From DATKMP01 sp963790045 (lineage in GTDB: Bacteria > Bacteroidota > Ignavibacteria > UBA10030): 64,000 nt of DNA. The notes under the pieces are model-generated. The model did no database searches. It was given only the letters and a program-made list of their open reading frames with translations, and was not told where the DNA came from. Positions 9,973 through 19,731 of this stretch are shown here, in pieces. The position numbers and the translations under genes are program-made. Every line of letters begins with the position of its first letter. The stretch's first letter is position 1. Location: positions 558,001 through 622,000 of the forward strand of contig CAWBMS010000007.1 of assembly GCA_963790045.1 (NCBI GenBank). The letters run 5' to 3'.

Positions 9973-11467
9973 TTACCAATTATACCGTATCGTATACGTA
10001 ATCGTTTTCTCTTCATCCTTTTGCAGCTTCATCGGGAAGCGAATGGTAGTCTGATCAACTTTATCCCATGTGTCTGTCGATGCTTTGATGTCCCATTCAT
10101 TCCAGCGCCACGGATGTTCGTACACAACTATTTCTACCGGTTCCGTTTTATGGTTGCGGAGTTTGATCTCAAATGTTTCTTCCACCACATGACCGGAGAC
10201 AACGACACGAAATTCTTTTTGCACACGCTCCCCGACCAAATCGAACGCGTTGCCGAGATAGAGTTTGATCTCTTCATCCTTCGGCGTGTGGTCGATTTCG
10301 TTCTCACCGGCAAATTGTTCTTTGCCGTCGTCGTCGCGTTTATACACGCGCACTTTGCCTTTCGGCAGCGACATGCCGAGTCCGGATTTTTCATCGTTCT
10401 TGAACGTAATAAAGACTCCGACTTTTGCATTGGACTGTTGCCCGAAGCTTCCCTGTTCACGATAGGAATAATTATTCATCCAGTATCGCCATTGCCCGTC
10501 CACGCCGTCATAGATAAATACCTTTTTTGCGGTTACATGATTTGCCGAGGTCAATTCGATTTGTTTCGTTTCGTCGTTGTTGAGGTCGGTTTTCCGTTGC
10601 AAGGAATAGAGTTTGTATTCGAACAATTCTTTTTGCTCGAATTGCTTTTTGAAGTCGGATTGTGCCGAAAATTGAGCATTGACGGCGCCTCCACTATAAC
10701 GCGGCAGGTCCGGTACACGATTCACATCTCCTGCAACAAGTTTCAATCCGGCATTTTTGAATGTCGTGCCGGAGTGATTGGTGATTGTGACCCAGCCGGT
10801 AAGGTCGAGATGCGAATCGTTTGCGTCCAACAAAACGACATAATTGCAGCTCCAATTTATTTGTGATGCAAGATAACTGATCTCTGTTTTGTGCGTTCCG
10901 ATGGAAAAATTTTCCAACAGCCATTCAAGCTGCGGTTTCAAAATTAATCCTTCCGGCAGACTCGGTAATACTAACCGCCCTTCGGGCGCGAGTTCAATCT
11001 TACCGTCCACCTCAGCGATCATCTTTCCTGTTCCTATATATTGATTGTTACCGTTCGATTGCCAGCCGCTTGAGAGTAGCTTTGCTTGAACAGCATATTC
11101 TTTTTTTGTGTTTTGGTCCATCCGGTAAAATTCAACTTCTTTGCCGATATATTTTTCTAACAGTTTTGCTTGGTGCACAAGATCGGTCCTGATAACTTTG
11201 TTCCAGCACTTTGACGGCAGAAGGATCGGTCAAACTGGAAAAATGCAGCGATGTGCCGTCGATGGTGGCAGGAATATCAGGAACGATAACGCGGTTCAAT
11301 CCTTCCGTTAGATTCATCGTTCGTTCTTCACGAATCAACGCAATATCGGAATTATAAATGGTGAGATCGACTGACTGACGTTCACTTGCAGGCACGGGCT
11401 GCTGCGAAAAAGCAAATGGGACGACGATGAATGTGAACAGGAGAACGATGCAAATACCGTGTTTCAT
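9973..11467 (-). CDS. DUF4139 domain-containing secreted protein (frameshifted)
   Basis: About 497 residues with an N-terminal signal peptide (hydrophobic core ending PFAFSQQ). The body matches the DUF4139 pattern: an early segment VDLTIYNSDIALIREER, then a beta-rich domain with W-containing motifs (INWSCNYVVLLDAN, LDLTGWVTITN) and a tail ending TITYTIRYNW. The frame breaks near 11188 where one extra base turns DLVHQAKLLEKYIG into another frame. A GAGGTG site precedes the ATG at 11467. The function is unknown in the literature I can recall; it is probably periplasmic or outer-membrane. A 33-bp gap separates it from the PAP2 gene upstream on the same strand. Confidence 0.85.
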
Positions 11468-11500
11468 AACGCACCTCGTTTGTTAATTTCAAGATGATAA

Positions 11501-12412
11501 TTATTTTGATGTGACAACATTTTTTTCTGCAATCTTCTTCCAGAGTTTCATCAATAGCGGCGCAACAACCAACGCCAATCCTGCCACAAGAATTCCGACA
11601 ACGGCATCGGTAAGATAATGATAGCGGCCGTAAAATGTAGAAACATAGAGTGATAGTACGATAGGCGTTAAAATCCAAAATGATATGCGGTGATATCGGT
11701 ACGCCATCGCCCACATAATCGTTGCGGCGGCGGCATGCGGGCTGGGAATCGATCCGCCGGCAAAATGCAAATACTTACGCATAAATTCACCGAGATACGT
11801 GAACGCATAGCCGTCTAATGGAACGGTGTAAAGGTCTTTGATGTGGTACATCGGGCTGGCGACAGGATAAAGGATGAATCCGATATCGCACAGGACATTG
11901 GTAAAACCAAGCGTGAAGAAATAATCTTCCATCGCCAACTCGCCGCGTTTGTAATAGATGATGCCGCACAAGACAGGATACAGCGGGACATAAATGACGT
12001 ACGAGAACATCAACCATTCAGTCAACGGTCTGGAAATGTAATCTTCGATCCACAGCGTTGGCTGCACACCGAACACGTACTGCTCGAAATCGCAAACATC
12101 ATCATCCATCCATTGATGCTGAACAATCATCTGCAATTTATCCACCGCGCCGAAAAGGTACACAAAGGCGAGAACAATCGGAGCCATACGGAAAAAGAAC
12201 TTCCAAAATTTTGTCGTTGCTTTTTCACTGAAGCGGTTGAAATAAATATAGGCAATTCCCACAGCGGTATTCTTGAGAATCAAAACCCACCATCGTTCTA
12301 CTTCTCCGCAAAAGATCAGCGCGAGCAGCGAAAATAATGCGAGTGTTCCAAGGATCAAGAAATCAGTAATGTTGAACCGAAACCCGCCGATGGTAATTTT
12401 TTTATCCGTCAT
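11501..12412 (-). CDS. PAP2-family membrane phosphatase/phosphotransferase
   Basis: 303 residues with about eight hydrophobic segments. The PAP2 catalytic motifs are clear: SIPSPHAAA (motif with the phosphate-binding Ser and His) and YGRYHYLTDAVVG (the Arg-x5-His-x3-Asp-like third motif). The long N-terminal membrane part resembles the inositol-phosphotransferase (Aur1/Ipt1) branch more than small undecaprenyl pyrophosphatases. A lipid phosphate phosphatase or phosphotransferase in the inner membrane is the safest call. It lies in a same-strand run with the CPBP and DUF4139 genes. Confidence 0.85.
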   Translation of the reverse strand: MTDKKITIGGFRFNITDFLILGTLALFSLLALIFCGEVERWWVLILKNTAVGIAYIYFNRFSEKATTKFWKFFFRMAPIVLAFVYLFGAVDKLQMIVQHQWMDDDVCDFEQYVFGVQPTLWIEDYISRPLTEWLMFSYVIYVPLYPVLCGIIYYKRGELAMEDYFFTLGFTNVLCDIGFILYPVASPMYHIKDLYTVPLDGYAFTYLGEFMRKYLHFAGGSIPSPHAAAATIMWAMAYRYHRISFWILTPIVLSLYVSTFYGRYHYLTDAVVGILVAGLALVVAPLLMKLWKKIAEKNVVTSK

Positions 12413-12461
12413 GTCATTGTGTTTGTTGAAAAGAGATAATTATTTTGTTTTCAAAAAATTA

Positions 12462-13187
12462 TCATCCAAAACAAATAAAGAAATCTAACGAAAGCCCGAG
12501 CATCCAATGTGTAAGGATAGCGGGGAGAATCGAGCGGGAGCGAAACACGAGAACACCCCAAACGAGAGCGCCAAAAACAGCGCCGTAAATTTCCCCCGTC
12601 GGTTTGCCGATGTGCACAATGCATGAGATTGCTGACTGCACTAAGATCGCTCCCCACGCACCGAAACGCGGCGCTAACCCGTGCTGCATCAGCCCGCGGA
12701 AAAATGTTTCCCATCCGATATAAAATAATAAATATCCAACGGCATGAAGCGTGAACATTTGCCATGAAGCGCCAGCGCCTTTGTAGAGAGGATATTCCGC
12801 GATGAAATGCGGATCCTTCGATGAAAAATATCCCAAACCAATCATGATGATTCCAACAATTCCTGTTGCCGGAAGCCAGAATTTCCAGTTGCCCAATTGT
12901 AGTCCATACTGTGCGAACGGTTCTTTAAAAATATATTTGATGACAAGGAGCGAGAGAACGCCGAAAAGAACGAGCGCCGTCAGATAATTATACCATTCCG
13001 CCGCCATCGCTGCAATGCTGTTGATAAAGGGAATAAGCGACACTAAATAGGCGAGAAACAACGTTCTGCTGCCGTAATATTTCCATGTGACGAGCAGGAG
13101 AGTGCCAAAGAGAAGAATGATGGTCGGTTTCCGATTTTCTGTTGAAAAAATTTCTTTGAAGGACAGCGAAGATTCAAATGGATTCAT
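12462..13187 (-). CDS. CPBP-family intramembrane metalloprotease homologue
   Basis: 241 residues with about six to eight membrane segments. The Abi/CPBP motifs are visible: GWETFFRGLM (motif 1, where the usual EExxxR pair is WExxxR), CIVHIGKPTGE (motif 2 His) and LTHWMLG (third His). Bacterial members are linked to prenyl-protein-like processing or bacteriocin immunity; no substrate is evident here. The first glutamate of the pair is replaced by Trp, a variant I recall in some branches, so activity is uncertain. The neighbouring SDR gene ends 20 bp upstream on the same strand. Confidence 0.82.
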   Translation of the reverse strand: MNPFESSLSFKEIFSTENRKPTIILLFGTLLLVTWKYYGSRTLFLAYLVSLIPFINSIAAMAAEWYNYLTALVLFGVLSLLVIKYIFKEPFAQYGLQLGNWKFWLPATGIVGIIMIGLGYFSSKDPHFIAEYPLYKGAGASWQMFTLHAVGYLLFYIGWETFFRGLMQHGLAPRFGAWGAILVQSAISCIVHIGKPTGEIYGAVFGALVWGVLVFRSRSILPAILTHWMLGLSLDFFICFG

Positions 13188-13207
13188 AGCTTGCTCCGAT
13201 TGATGAG

Positions 13208-14215
13208 TTATCGTTTTTTGCGCTGCTCTAATAGCCAGTGGTACGTTAATCGAATTCCTTCTTTCAGCGGCGTGAAGGTGTAGCCCAATTCACGTTCGGC
13301 TTTGGCGCAGGAGTACGCCCAATCCTGTAAAAATGTTTCTACCCAGCCGGGCGTAATTTGCGGGTAGATGCCGAAATGTTCTGCGGCAAATCTCCATGCG
13401 GCGCCGTACGCCATAGCAACGCGCGGCGATAAATTTATTTGGGAATGTTTCTTGCCGCTCGCTTCATCCACCAACTCGTAAAATTGTTTCAGCGATGCAT
13501 TTTCTCCGCCGAGAATGTACCGCTCGCCGATGTGTCCGCGTTCCATAGCGAGAACATGTCCACGTACTAAATCATCCACAAATGCATAATTACCGATGTC
13601 GGTTCCGTGATTGAGAAGAATGGGCAGTTGTCCGCGGTCGTATTGATCGATCATCAAGCTCACAGAATTACCTTCTGTCATTTTTCCGGGCCCGTACACA
13701 CGAGTCGGATTGACTATCACGACAGGAAACCCTTCTGCAGCCATCTTCAATGCTTCGCGCTCGGCGATGGATTTTGTTTCTTCGTATTCGGTAAAATATT
13801 TTTGTGTGATACGAGGCATAGTTTCATCGCCTATCACGCCTTTGTGTGTCGGGCCGAAGGTGACGATAGTCGATGTCCACACAATGCGCTGAATATTGTT
13901 CCGGCGCGCCGCTTCAAAAACGTTTCTCATTCCATCGATATTGTGCCGATAAAAAATATTTTTATCACGAGACCAATTTTTGGCATAGGCGGCAAGATGA
14001 AAGACATGTGTGCAGCCCTTCATCCCTTGTACTAACGAATCGAGATTCATGATATCGCCCTGCACAAACTTGATGCACTCGTGCTGCAATTCATCGCGAT
14101 TGCTCGCGGCGCGTGTCAGTGCGTGGACGGTATGTCCTTGGCGCACTAACTCGTTCACGAGTTTTGTGCCGATAAAGCCGGTTGCACCGGTAACGAAGAT
14201 GTTTGTCGGATTCAT
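13208..14215 (-). CDS. NAD(P)-dependent epimerase/dehydratase (extended SDR)
   Basis: 335 residues from the ATG at 14215. The Rossmann glycine motif is at the N-terminus (FVTGATGFIG), the structural HLAAYAKNW segment follows, and the catalytic YxxxK is present as YEETK. Later segments (VNPTRVYGPG, DDLVRGHVLAMERG, RYILGGEN) match the dihydroflavonol reductase/sugar epimerase type. The substrate is unknown. The frame extends upstream to 14302 but those residues do not fit the family, so the start just before the Rossmann fold was taken; its ribosome site is weak. Confidence 0.88.
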   Translation of the reverse strand: MNPTNIFVTGATGFIGTKLVNELVRQGHTVHALTRAASNRDELQHECIKFVQGDIMNLDSLVQGMKGCTHVFHLAAYAKNWSRDKNIFYRHNIDGMRNVFEAARRNNIQRIVWTSTIVTFGPTHKGVIGDETMPRITQKYFTEYEETKSIAEREALKMAAEGFPVVIVNPTRVYGPGKMTEGNSVSLMIDQYDRGQLPILLNHGTDIGNYAFVDDLVRGHVLAMERGHIGERYILGGENASLKQFYELVDEASGKKHSQINLSPRVAMAYGAAWRFAAEHFGIYPQITPGWVETFLQDWAYSCAKAERELGYTFTPLKEGIRLTYHWLLEQRKKR

Positions 14216-14323
14216 ACAAAGATACTCTGCATAGCCAAGATAGAGATTTCTGTTTGAAGAGACAATGATGGGAAAGAAAAAAATCACACTTTCCCAGTGC
14301 AAGTCCTTGCCATGAGAAGTTCA

Positions 14324-14620
14324 TTATTGCTTGTCAAACAGCCGCGCAAACCCCGGATAGGCGGTAAGCGGAATGATCTCGAAGTCGATCAATCCGTTCT
14401 TGATCAACGGCAGTGTGCTGAGAATCTCTTGGGCTTCATCGACACTCGCACATTCCAGCACTAATACGGCGGCTTGCCGATCAGCACGAAAATACAGTTC
14501 GCGAAGAACGCCGTCTTGTTGCAATTCCCATGCACGTACTGCCTCTTGTTTCAAAATTTCTTCGGTAAATGCGCTGTCGGGAATTCCCGGTACGTCTTTT
14601 TCGAGTGCAAGGAGTTTCAT
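14324..14620 (-). CDS. Small dimeric alpha-beta-barrel protein (muconolactone-isomerase-like)
   Basis: 98 residues with a ferredoxin-like beta-alpha-beta pattern: an opening strand MKLLALEKDVPG, a helix rich in Glu/Gln, then LRELYFRADR, AAVLVLEC, a helix with DEAQEILSTLP, and a closing FEIIPLTAYPGF. This pattern is shared by muconolactone delta-isomerase-like and YCII-like proteins. The exact role is unknown; it does not sit in a catabolic operon. It is upstream of, and on the same strand as, the SDR gene. Confidence 0.65.
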   Translation of the reverse strand: MKLLALEKDVPGIPDSAFTEEILKQEAVRAWELQQDGVLRELYFRADRQAAVLVLECASVDEAQEILSTLPLIKNGLIDFEIIPLTAYPGFARLFDKQ

Positions 14621-14697
14621 AAAAGTATTATTGAATGTTTTGTTTCAATATACTGCGTGAGAATATCGGTGTCAAGATGCGTCTCTATAAAAAACAC

Positions 14698-14814
14698 GAG
14701 GTTGTCTTAAAAGTACATTTAACGGTGGGATAGGCATTTTTGCCTGTCCATTATGCACAAAACGACAAACAAGAATATTTGCCCTACCAACATTTTGACT
14801 TATGGGACAGTCCC
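14698..14814 (+). mobile_element. Miniature inverted-repeat element, copy B
   Basis: 117 bp, starting GAGGTTGTCTTAAAAGT and ending acttatgggacagtccc, the same order of motifs as copy D: ggtgggataggcat, cctgtccattatg, acgacaaacaagaat, ccctacca. It occupies the gene-free stretch 14621-14972. The rest of that stretch is AT-rich with a small hairpin around caccatggtg and no recognisable gene. Confidence 0.7.
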
Positions 14815-14972
14815 ATAGCAGTGGAAATGTCCGGCACGCTTCTATTCTCTATCTGTTGTGCAGGAATTACATAGTATCTCCATTTTTTAAACACCATGGT
14901 GCATGATAACCCACCATAGTGTTCAATGAGTGTTAATTGTCTAACATCAATAGAAACTTTTAAACAGCTGTC

Positions 14973-16118
14973 TCACCTCATCTTCCATGTATTCGGCAAT
15001 TCGGTGCTGACTTCTCGTTTCCGCTGCGGCGAATCCTGAGCGATGCCTGCAATGGTTTGTATAATATCCCGGTGAATATCGCCGAGTGTGTAATAGCTAT
15101 GTTCGATGGAAAGCAAACCGCCCGGCACAACCGATGTGCAATCAATCTGAAATACTTTTGCATGAACATGATACGGCCGTGCGCAGCCGTTGTACCCAAG
15201 GCGTTCGGGATTGCCTTTCGTTGTCTCGCTAATCATCATCGCTTTATCTTCGCGATTGTAATAGACATTGATGCTTCGTGTAAGCTCATTCAGTTGTCCG
15301 AGCGGTTGATCCGGTTCCAGAACGGTATCGTCCACGTCCGCTGAACACATAAAAATGTTTTCAAATAATCGCGGCAACGCAGAGGTTGGAGTAAAATCTA
15401 TCATTCGCGCCACCGCGTTTTGCAGAACATAATTTCCCATCGAATGGCAGAGAAGGTGGATGGCCTGTCCGCAGGCGACATCGTTTCCCGCTTTCACATC
15501 ATCGTAGAGACGAATAAAAAAATCTCTGAGTTTGAGAAATCCTCTGCCCACCGCGTAGCCGGAATTTTTTGCCCGGCTGCGGTCATCGAGATACGAATAT
15601 ATCGGAATCGCTTCTCCTTCCGACGGCCAACTGAAAAGAACGACGGTTAATTTTTTGTTCGTCAACGATTGCGCGTTTGCCATTTCTTGCAGCGCCAGTG
15701 CAGAGCCGACGGCGCTTTCCCACGTAACGTTAAAACCGTGAATGAAAATCAATGTGTCGCTGCTTTGCAGCATCTCTGTTTTCAGATCCTTTAGGAATTC
15801 CGTTGAACCGAAATTCTTAAGCGGCTGCTTTGTATCGGCAATACCTTTTTCCAGATTCTCCGTGTACGTTTCGATGACGGCGCCTTTTGCCATGCCTGAA
15901 AAGTAACCCGCAAGGCCGTTGCCATCACCCGCACCCAATCCATCCACTGGCGCCGTGAGGTAGTTGTTCACCTGTTCTTCATCGGCTTGAAGCGTAAGGT
16001 AGCCAAACCGGAGGTTTTCATATCCGTCATCGCTGAATTTCGAATCATATCCTGTCGGGTGTGCATCATCGCCAAGATGGTGGCGATTGGTGGCGTAGTA
16101 AAGAGTATATTGTTTCAT
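14973..16118 (-). CDS. Alpha/beta hydrolase, DUF900-like
   Basis: 381 residues from the ATG at 16118, which has AGGAG eight bases upstream; the longer form at 16151 does not. The hydrolase core is clear: SDTLIFIHGFNVTWESAV (strand and oxyanion region), TVVLFSWPSEG, nucleophile elbow LCHSMGNYVLQ, and an acid region CSADVDDTV. Candidate histidines follow near EHSYYTLGDIH. Family DUF900 proteins are of unknown substrate. There is no signal peptide, so it should be cytosolic. It is the last gene of a long minus-strand accessory run starting near 24.6 kb and directly follows a membrane coiled-coil protein (30-bp gap). Confidence 0.82.
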   Translation of the reverse strand: MKQYTLYYATNRHHLGDDAHPTGYDSKFSDDGYENLRFGYLTLQADEEQVNNYLTAPVDGLGAGDGNGLAGYFSGMAKGAVIETYTENLEKGIADTKQPLKNFGSTEFLKDLKTEMLQSSDTLIFIHGFNVTWESAVGSALALQEMANAQSLTNKKLTVVLFSWPSEGEAIPIYSYLDDRSRAKNSGYAVGRGFLKLRDFFIRLYDDVKAGNDVACGQAIHLLCHSMGNYVLQNAVARMIDFTPTSALPRLFENIFMCSADVDDTVLEPDQPLGQLNELTRSINVYYNREDKAMMISETTKGNPERLGYNGCARPYHVHAKVFQIDCTSVVPGGLLSIEHSYYTLGDIHRDIIQTIAGIAQDSPQRKREVSTELPNTWKMR

Positions 16119-16147
16119 AAATGGTTCTCCTGATTGTCTGGTATTTA

Positions 16148-16834
16148 TCATTGTGTCATCGCGGTAATTTGGTCAACCGTTAGCACGGGCTGTGATTGTA
16201 TTGCCGGATCGGAACCGATCTGAATCAGATTCGCTTTCGCTCCGCTGCCGTCCTGAAACCGTCCAACAGCACGCAGCTCTACACCGGCACGTATAAGAGC
16301 AAAAGCAAGTTGTTTGGTTTCATCCAATGTTACATTGTTTCCCACCCAGATATGATTTGTTGGAATAGTATTGATCGGCTGTTTGATATCAATCCGAAAT
16401 CCGAAGCGGCGCAAGATGGGGGCTATGACTGCGCCATCAGCTTGTTTAATAAAATATTCGACACGCAATGTTGATTTCACCATCGGAGCAGCAGCAGATA
16501 GTGCTCGCAAACGGGTATCGGCTTCAACACTGCGTTTCATTTCTACGGTAGAGAATGATGTTCTTCTGTTGCCGTAGCCGGTGAGCACTTGATTGAGCAT
16601 GTGTGTAATGGTGTTGTTTTGTACGATCAGCGAATCAAGTTGCTGCTTGGAATTTTGTTGCTCTTTTTGCTGCTCCCGTGCGTCTTGTACATCGCTTATA
16701 ACAGTGGCGCCGAAAATAAGAATGAGCAGGGCAATAAAAATCCATCTGTTGCGTCTATTTGCCGGATCGATGAACACACCGGCAAGGCCGGACAGCAATT
16801 GCAGTCCGGAAAGGATGGGAGAGAGAAAAGACAT
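16148..16834 (-). CDS. Membrane-anchored coiled-coil protein with a C-terminal globular domain, unknown
   Basis: 228 residues. Two hydrophobic segments lie near the N-terminus (LSGLAGVFIDPANRR loop between them; WIFIALLILIFGATVI), followed by a Gln-rich coiled coil (REQQKEQQNSKQQ). A C-terminal domain has alternating strands and helices (FGFRIDIKQP, HIWVGNNVTLDETKQ, ALIRAGVELRAVGRF). The start at 16834 has AAAGGA seven bases upstream. I do not recognise the family; the C-terminal pattern recalls small alpha/beta peptide-binding folds but this is only an impression. Confidence 0.65.
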   Translation of the reverse strand: MSFLSPILSGLQLLSGLAGVFIDPANRRNRWIFIALLILIFGATVISDVQDAREQQKEQQNSKQQLDSLIVQNNTITHMLNQVLTGYGNRRTSFSTVEMKRSVEADTRLRALSAAAPMVKSTLRVEYFIKQADGAVIAPILRRFGFRIDIKQPINTIPTNHIWVGNNVTLDETKQLAFALIRAGVELRAVGRFQDGSGAKANLIQIGSDPAIQSQPVLTVDQITAMTQ

Positions 16835-16870
16835 ATACAATTCCTTTCAATTTGGTTGCAATTGTAATGG

Positions 16871-16894
16871 TAGGGGCGAGGTTGCCTCGCCCCT
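16871..16894. repeat. Perfect GC-rich hairpin between two genes
   Basis: The stem aggggcgagg/cctcgcccct has a 3-base loop and lies 38 bp upstream of the start at 16834 and 63 bp downstream of the stop at 16957. It may weaken read-through or be a small dispersed repeat; no T run follows on either strand. Confidence 0.4.
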
Positions 16895-16956
16895 GCAAGA
16901 ATGTTGGTTTACCCGCTGGAGTTTTAGAACGAAAGAAATCCCGTTGATCATAACAT

Positions 16957-17499
16957 TTACTGTATCGGATAAACAAACTTCAGGTACGCAAAGAAAAAGA
17001 GAAACGATATAATCAGAATCATCATGCCGATAATATTCGAATTGAATTTAAGTCCCTGTAAACTTGCTTCTATAGTCATCGAATCATTTTTGTTTTGTGG
17101 TTGCCCGCTATCCGTGGCTCTTGTCATCTTATCCGTTAATTCATGAAATTTAACTTGTGCAATATGATCTTTATAAAACTGAAAACCGGAAAGAGTAACA
17201 CCGCTGAGCACCAACAACACCACAAGCCAGAAAATGATTTTGGAATTAAAAAGCTGCCATTCATAGACACGCTGGTTATAGGCATCGGCGGCTATGCGGT
17301 GTTGCAACTCCTGCTTTTCAAAAGCTTTCTGTAATACTTCTGAATCAACATTCGGGTTGTCTGACGTAGATACAGTAGATTGGCTTGCTGCTTTAATATA
17401 TGCTTCAATGGTAGAATCAGGTGCTGTTTGAATTTTTACCTGTGCGCTGCAATAGGCGTAAGTAATAAGCGTTAAAAATATTAAAATGTGTGTTTTCAT
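16957..17499 (-). CDS. Secreted/membrane protein of unknown function (signal peptide plus two membrane segments)
   Basis: 180 residues. A signal peptide (MKTHILIFLTLITYAYCSAQ) precedes a Ser/Thr-rich stretch, then a helix rich in Gln/Ala, a membrane segment (IIFWLVVLLVLSGVTLSGF), a polar helix, and a second membrane segment near the end (IIGMMILIISFLFFFAYL). AGAGGA precedes the ATG. The stop of the upstream gene is one base away, so these two are co-translated. No family recognised. Confidence 0.65.
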   Translation of the reverse strand: MKTHILIFLTLITYAYCSAQVKIQTAPDSTIEAYIKAASQSTVSTSDNPNVDSEVLQKAFEKQELQHRIAADAYNQRVYEWQLFNSKIIFWLVVLLVLSGVTLSGFQFYKDHIAQVKFHELTDKMTRATDSGQPQNKNDSMTIEASLQGLKFNSNIIGMMILIISFLFFFAYLKFVYPIQ

Positions 17500-17500
17500 A

Positions 17501-17857
17501 TTAATTCCTCTTGTTTACACTATACTTTTTCATAATCGTTTCGATAAGTAGAAGGCGATCTTTCATAATCTGCTTAGGTGACATTGCTTGTTCATGGTCT
17601 ATAAATTTCATTATTACCGTGTCCCTGCTGTCGTACGTTTTGATAAGAGACAAAAGTGCATCATTGATTTCCTTCAAAGAACTATATTGTTCTGGATAAT
17701 CTACTGTTGGTGTTGGTTGTATAGTAGACATAACCTCAGGTTGTAGTTCCATCTTTTCCATTTCCATAATCGTATTACGGTAACTGCTCGTATCTTGTGC
17801 AAACAGCATATCGGTGGATATAAGCATCATCACTATCACACCCAATAAAGTTTTCAT
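17501..17857 (-). CDS. Small exported protein of unknown function
   Basis: 118 residues from the ATG at 17857, with GAGGAG upstream. Signal peptide (LLGVIVMMLISTDMLFAQ), then a mostly helical, charged mature part (SLKEINDALLSLIKTYDS, KQIMKDRLLLIETIMKKY). Mature length ~95 residues suggests a periplasmic helical protein. It sits in the tight minus-strand run of the accessory island. Confidence 0.6.
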   Translation of the reverse strand: MKTLLGVIVMMLISTDMLFAQDTSSYRNTIMEMEKMELQPEVMSTIQPTPTVDYPEQYSSLKEINDALLSLIKTYDSRDTVIMKFIDHEQAMSPKQIMKDRLLLIETIMKKYSVNKRN

Positions 17858-17919
17858 AACGTGCTCCTCGGATAGTGCAGGAGGCTGACTCTTGCACAAC
17901 TGAGAGATTAATAATAGAA

Positions 17920-18838
17920 TTATTTTTTTAACAAGTTTGATAAAAATTCTATTGCCACAGGTATATCTATTCCAACATATCCAACATTATGATCTATAAA
18001 GTCTGAATTAGGGAAAAGAACGCCAATCTGAATAGCCGATTTATTATCTTGATTGGTTAAGAGACCCATTCCAAGCCCCCAGCCGGCTTCAGCAATCGAT
18101 GAACTTACTTTAAACGGAATGGCTATGCCGATGTTTATATAATCGATGCATGTATTTAAAAAGGAATCATGCTTTTTATCCCAATGAAATATTGGAACAT
18201 AACCGGCAATCAAGGGATTACTCAAACTTCCATTGGAAATGACGCTTGCAACTTTAATCTGGGATTTTGTTGCCGATTCGACAATAGCCCCCCAGAGTTC
18301 ACTCGCATCAGTACCGTTCAAATCTACGAGGAGGCGTAATTTATAGCGCCGGTATTTAAACGATTGATGAACATAAAAACGTGTGGAATCTGAAGTGGAA
18401 TAAAAGATATTTACCCAAATAACATTTCCTTCAGCACACAATGAGGAATCTATATTGCTTCTTATAATCGCGTATGAAACCTTTTGATCCGGCAATTTAT
18501 CGTTGGTTATTGTCCTATTAGCAAGGAGTTTTCCCAGGGGAGAAGTAGCTTCAAACACAATCGAATCGACCACCTGCTTAATATATGGAATGGGTTTATC
18601 ATCAAAACCGTTTTCGAAAAATTTAATGAGAAGACTCGAATGACGATCAAGGACATATTTATCATCTTCTTTATATGAAAGCAATATGGGTTCAGCATTT
18701 TCAGTACCTTCATACCACCTGTACGATAGGATTATAAAATGGTCGATTGGGATTGTTTTGTGTGTGCGCCATGGTTGGTATTAGGATAGAAAAGAAATAA
18801 TAAAAAATAAGCAGTATTTTAAATAATGGCCATTTCAT
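17920..18838 (-). CDS. Exported protein of unknown function, possible outer-membrane barrel (frameshifted)
   Basis: About 305 residues over two frames. The ATG at 18838 has a textbook AAGGAGG and encodes a signal peptide (MKWPLFKILLIFYYFF, cleavage near MAHTQ). The frame shifts near 18769, after which the protein continues as IPIDHFIILSYRWYEGTENA and on to the stop at 17920. The C-terminal third is beta-rich with aromatic and Gly patches (AEAGWGLGMGLLTNQD, HNVGYVGIDIPVAIEF), which suggests a barrel or porin-like end. No family recognised. Confidence 0.6.
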
Positions 18839-18848
18839 ATTGACCTCC

Positions 18849-19031
18849 TTAAGAATAAATGATGCTAATTACGGCAATGAATTGTCCTTGGGGGTCAAGT
18901 ATAATTGTCATTGTTTGGCTATGCATAGTGATATTGGGTGTGCTTATTATTTGCTGTGCTTGGTTCTGTAATTGTGTAAGGACAGTTTGTGGATTTGGAT
19001 TCGGTCCTGCCGATAGAATTTTAATATTCAC
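18849..19031 (-). CDS. Small protein of unknown function (GTG start)
   Basis: 60 residues starting at a GTG with AGAGAGG six bases upstream. It is Gln/Thr/Ile-rich (LTQLQNQAQQIIS, SQTMTIILDPQGQFIAV) and may form two strands after a helix. It ends 10 bases before the start of the signal-peptide gene at 18838, so the two are probably co-transcribed. A real gene is plausible because of the ribosome site and spacing, but there is no homologue I can name. Confidence 0.45.
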   Translation of the reverse strand: MNIKILSAGPNPNPQTVLTQLQNQAQQIISTPNITMHSQTMTIILDPQGQFIAVISIIYS

Positions 19032-19103
19032 AATAAACCTCTCTTTGTTTTTGGTAAAATATTTTATGCCGATCTATATTCCTGATCGCGCGTTATCGCG
19101 CCT

Positions 19104-19133
19104 TCACTTCCACGGCGGCATATCTTTTTTCAT
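19104..19133 (-). CDS. Mini-ORF, nine codons, strong ribosome site (MKKDMPPWK)
   Basis: ATG with AAAGGAGG five bases upstream, encoding MKKDMPPWK and then a stop. A second copy at 20379-20417 has the same context and reads MREDTPPWK plus three residues. About 45 bp around the start are conserved between the two. It could be a leader peptide or a duplicated 5' end of a lost gene. Confidence 0.3.
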   Translation of the reverse strand: MKKDMPPWK

Positions 19134-19177
19134 CTCGTTCCTCCTTTCTCAATAGAACGTCATGTCTGGATGATGTA

Positions 19178-19721
19178 TTATGGATGCGTGTTCAAAGGAA
19201 ACTCTACTTGAGAACGGGAATCATTGATCGACGAGTATTCCACAACGAGCTTGCTTTTTCCAAGAATCGAATCAAAAGCAGATGGGTTGTCAAGTTTTTC
19301 CTGCTCAACGGCATACACGATCAATTCCTGTCCCGTCCCGAGCATCATTCCCGGTTCAACCGGTTCTGTATGAGATATAATAGTACCGATGTTGCTGGCG
19401 ATAACGTCTGTGTTGATCATCCGTTCAAGCTTTGCTCTTGTAGAAGGCTGTTCACCGTTATACGTTAGAGATACACCGGTAATCTTTGCAGGCCCAAGGC
19501 CGACATTCTGTAAGATCAACCCGTAATATCCCTTATATGATTGAGATCCCTCGAATACTGATTGTGAGAATGGGCCGCAGATCGTAATCGATTTTCTTTG
19601 TCGTGTAGATGAGCGTAAGACGGGAGATGAACAAAGCAAAAAATGCAATGAAATTCCTGAGCTGATCTGTCTTGGTAAAGGCGAGTAGCGCTTTAAAGAA
19701 TTTATTCTCTCTCGGTTTCAT
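19178..19721 (-). CDS. Membrane-anchored protein of unknown function (frameshifted)
   Basis: About 180 residues across two frames. The N-terminal part from the ATG at 19721 has a single membrane segment (LRNFIAFFALFISRLTLIYTT). The frame shifts near 19555, after ILTIS, into VFEGSQSYKGYYGLILQNVG, a beta-rich domain (LGPAKITGVSLTYNGE) continuing to the stop at 19178. The strand pattern is that of an immunoglobulin-like or similar sandwich domain facing the periplasm. The joined product is preferred because neither half starts or ends sensibly alone. Confidence 0.55.
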
Positions 19722-19731
19722 GAGTGTTCAC

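Noticed and set aside
10021..10866. A 281-residue plus-strand open frame
   Set aside because: It lies wholly antisense to the DUF4139 gene, has no ribosome site and encodes an improbable Cys/Phe-rich protein; the sense product matches a known family.
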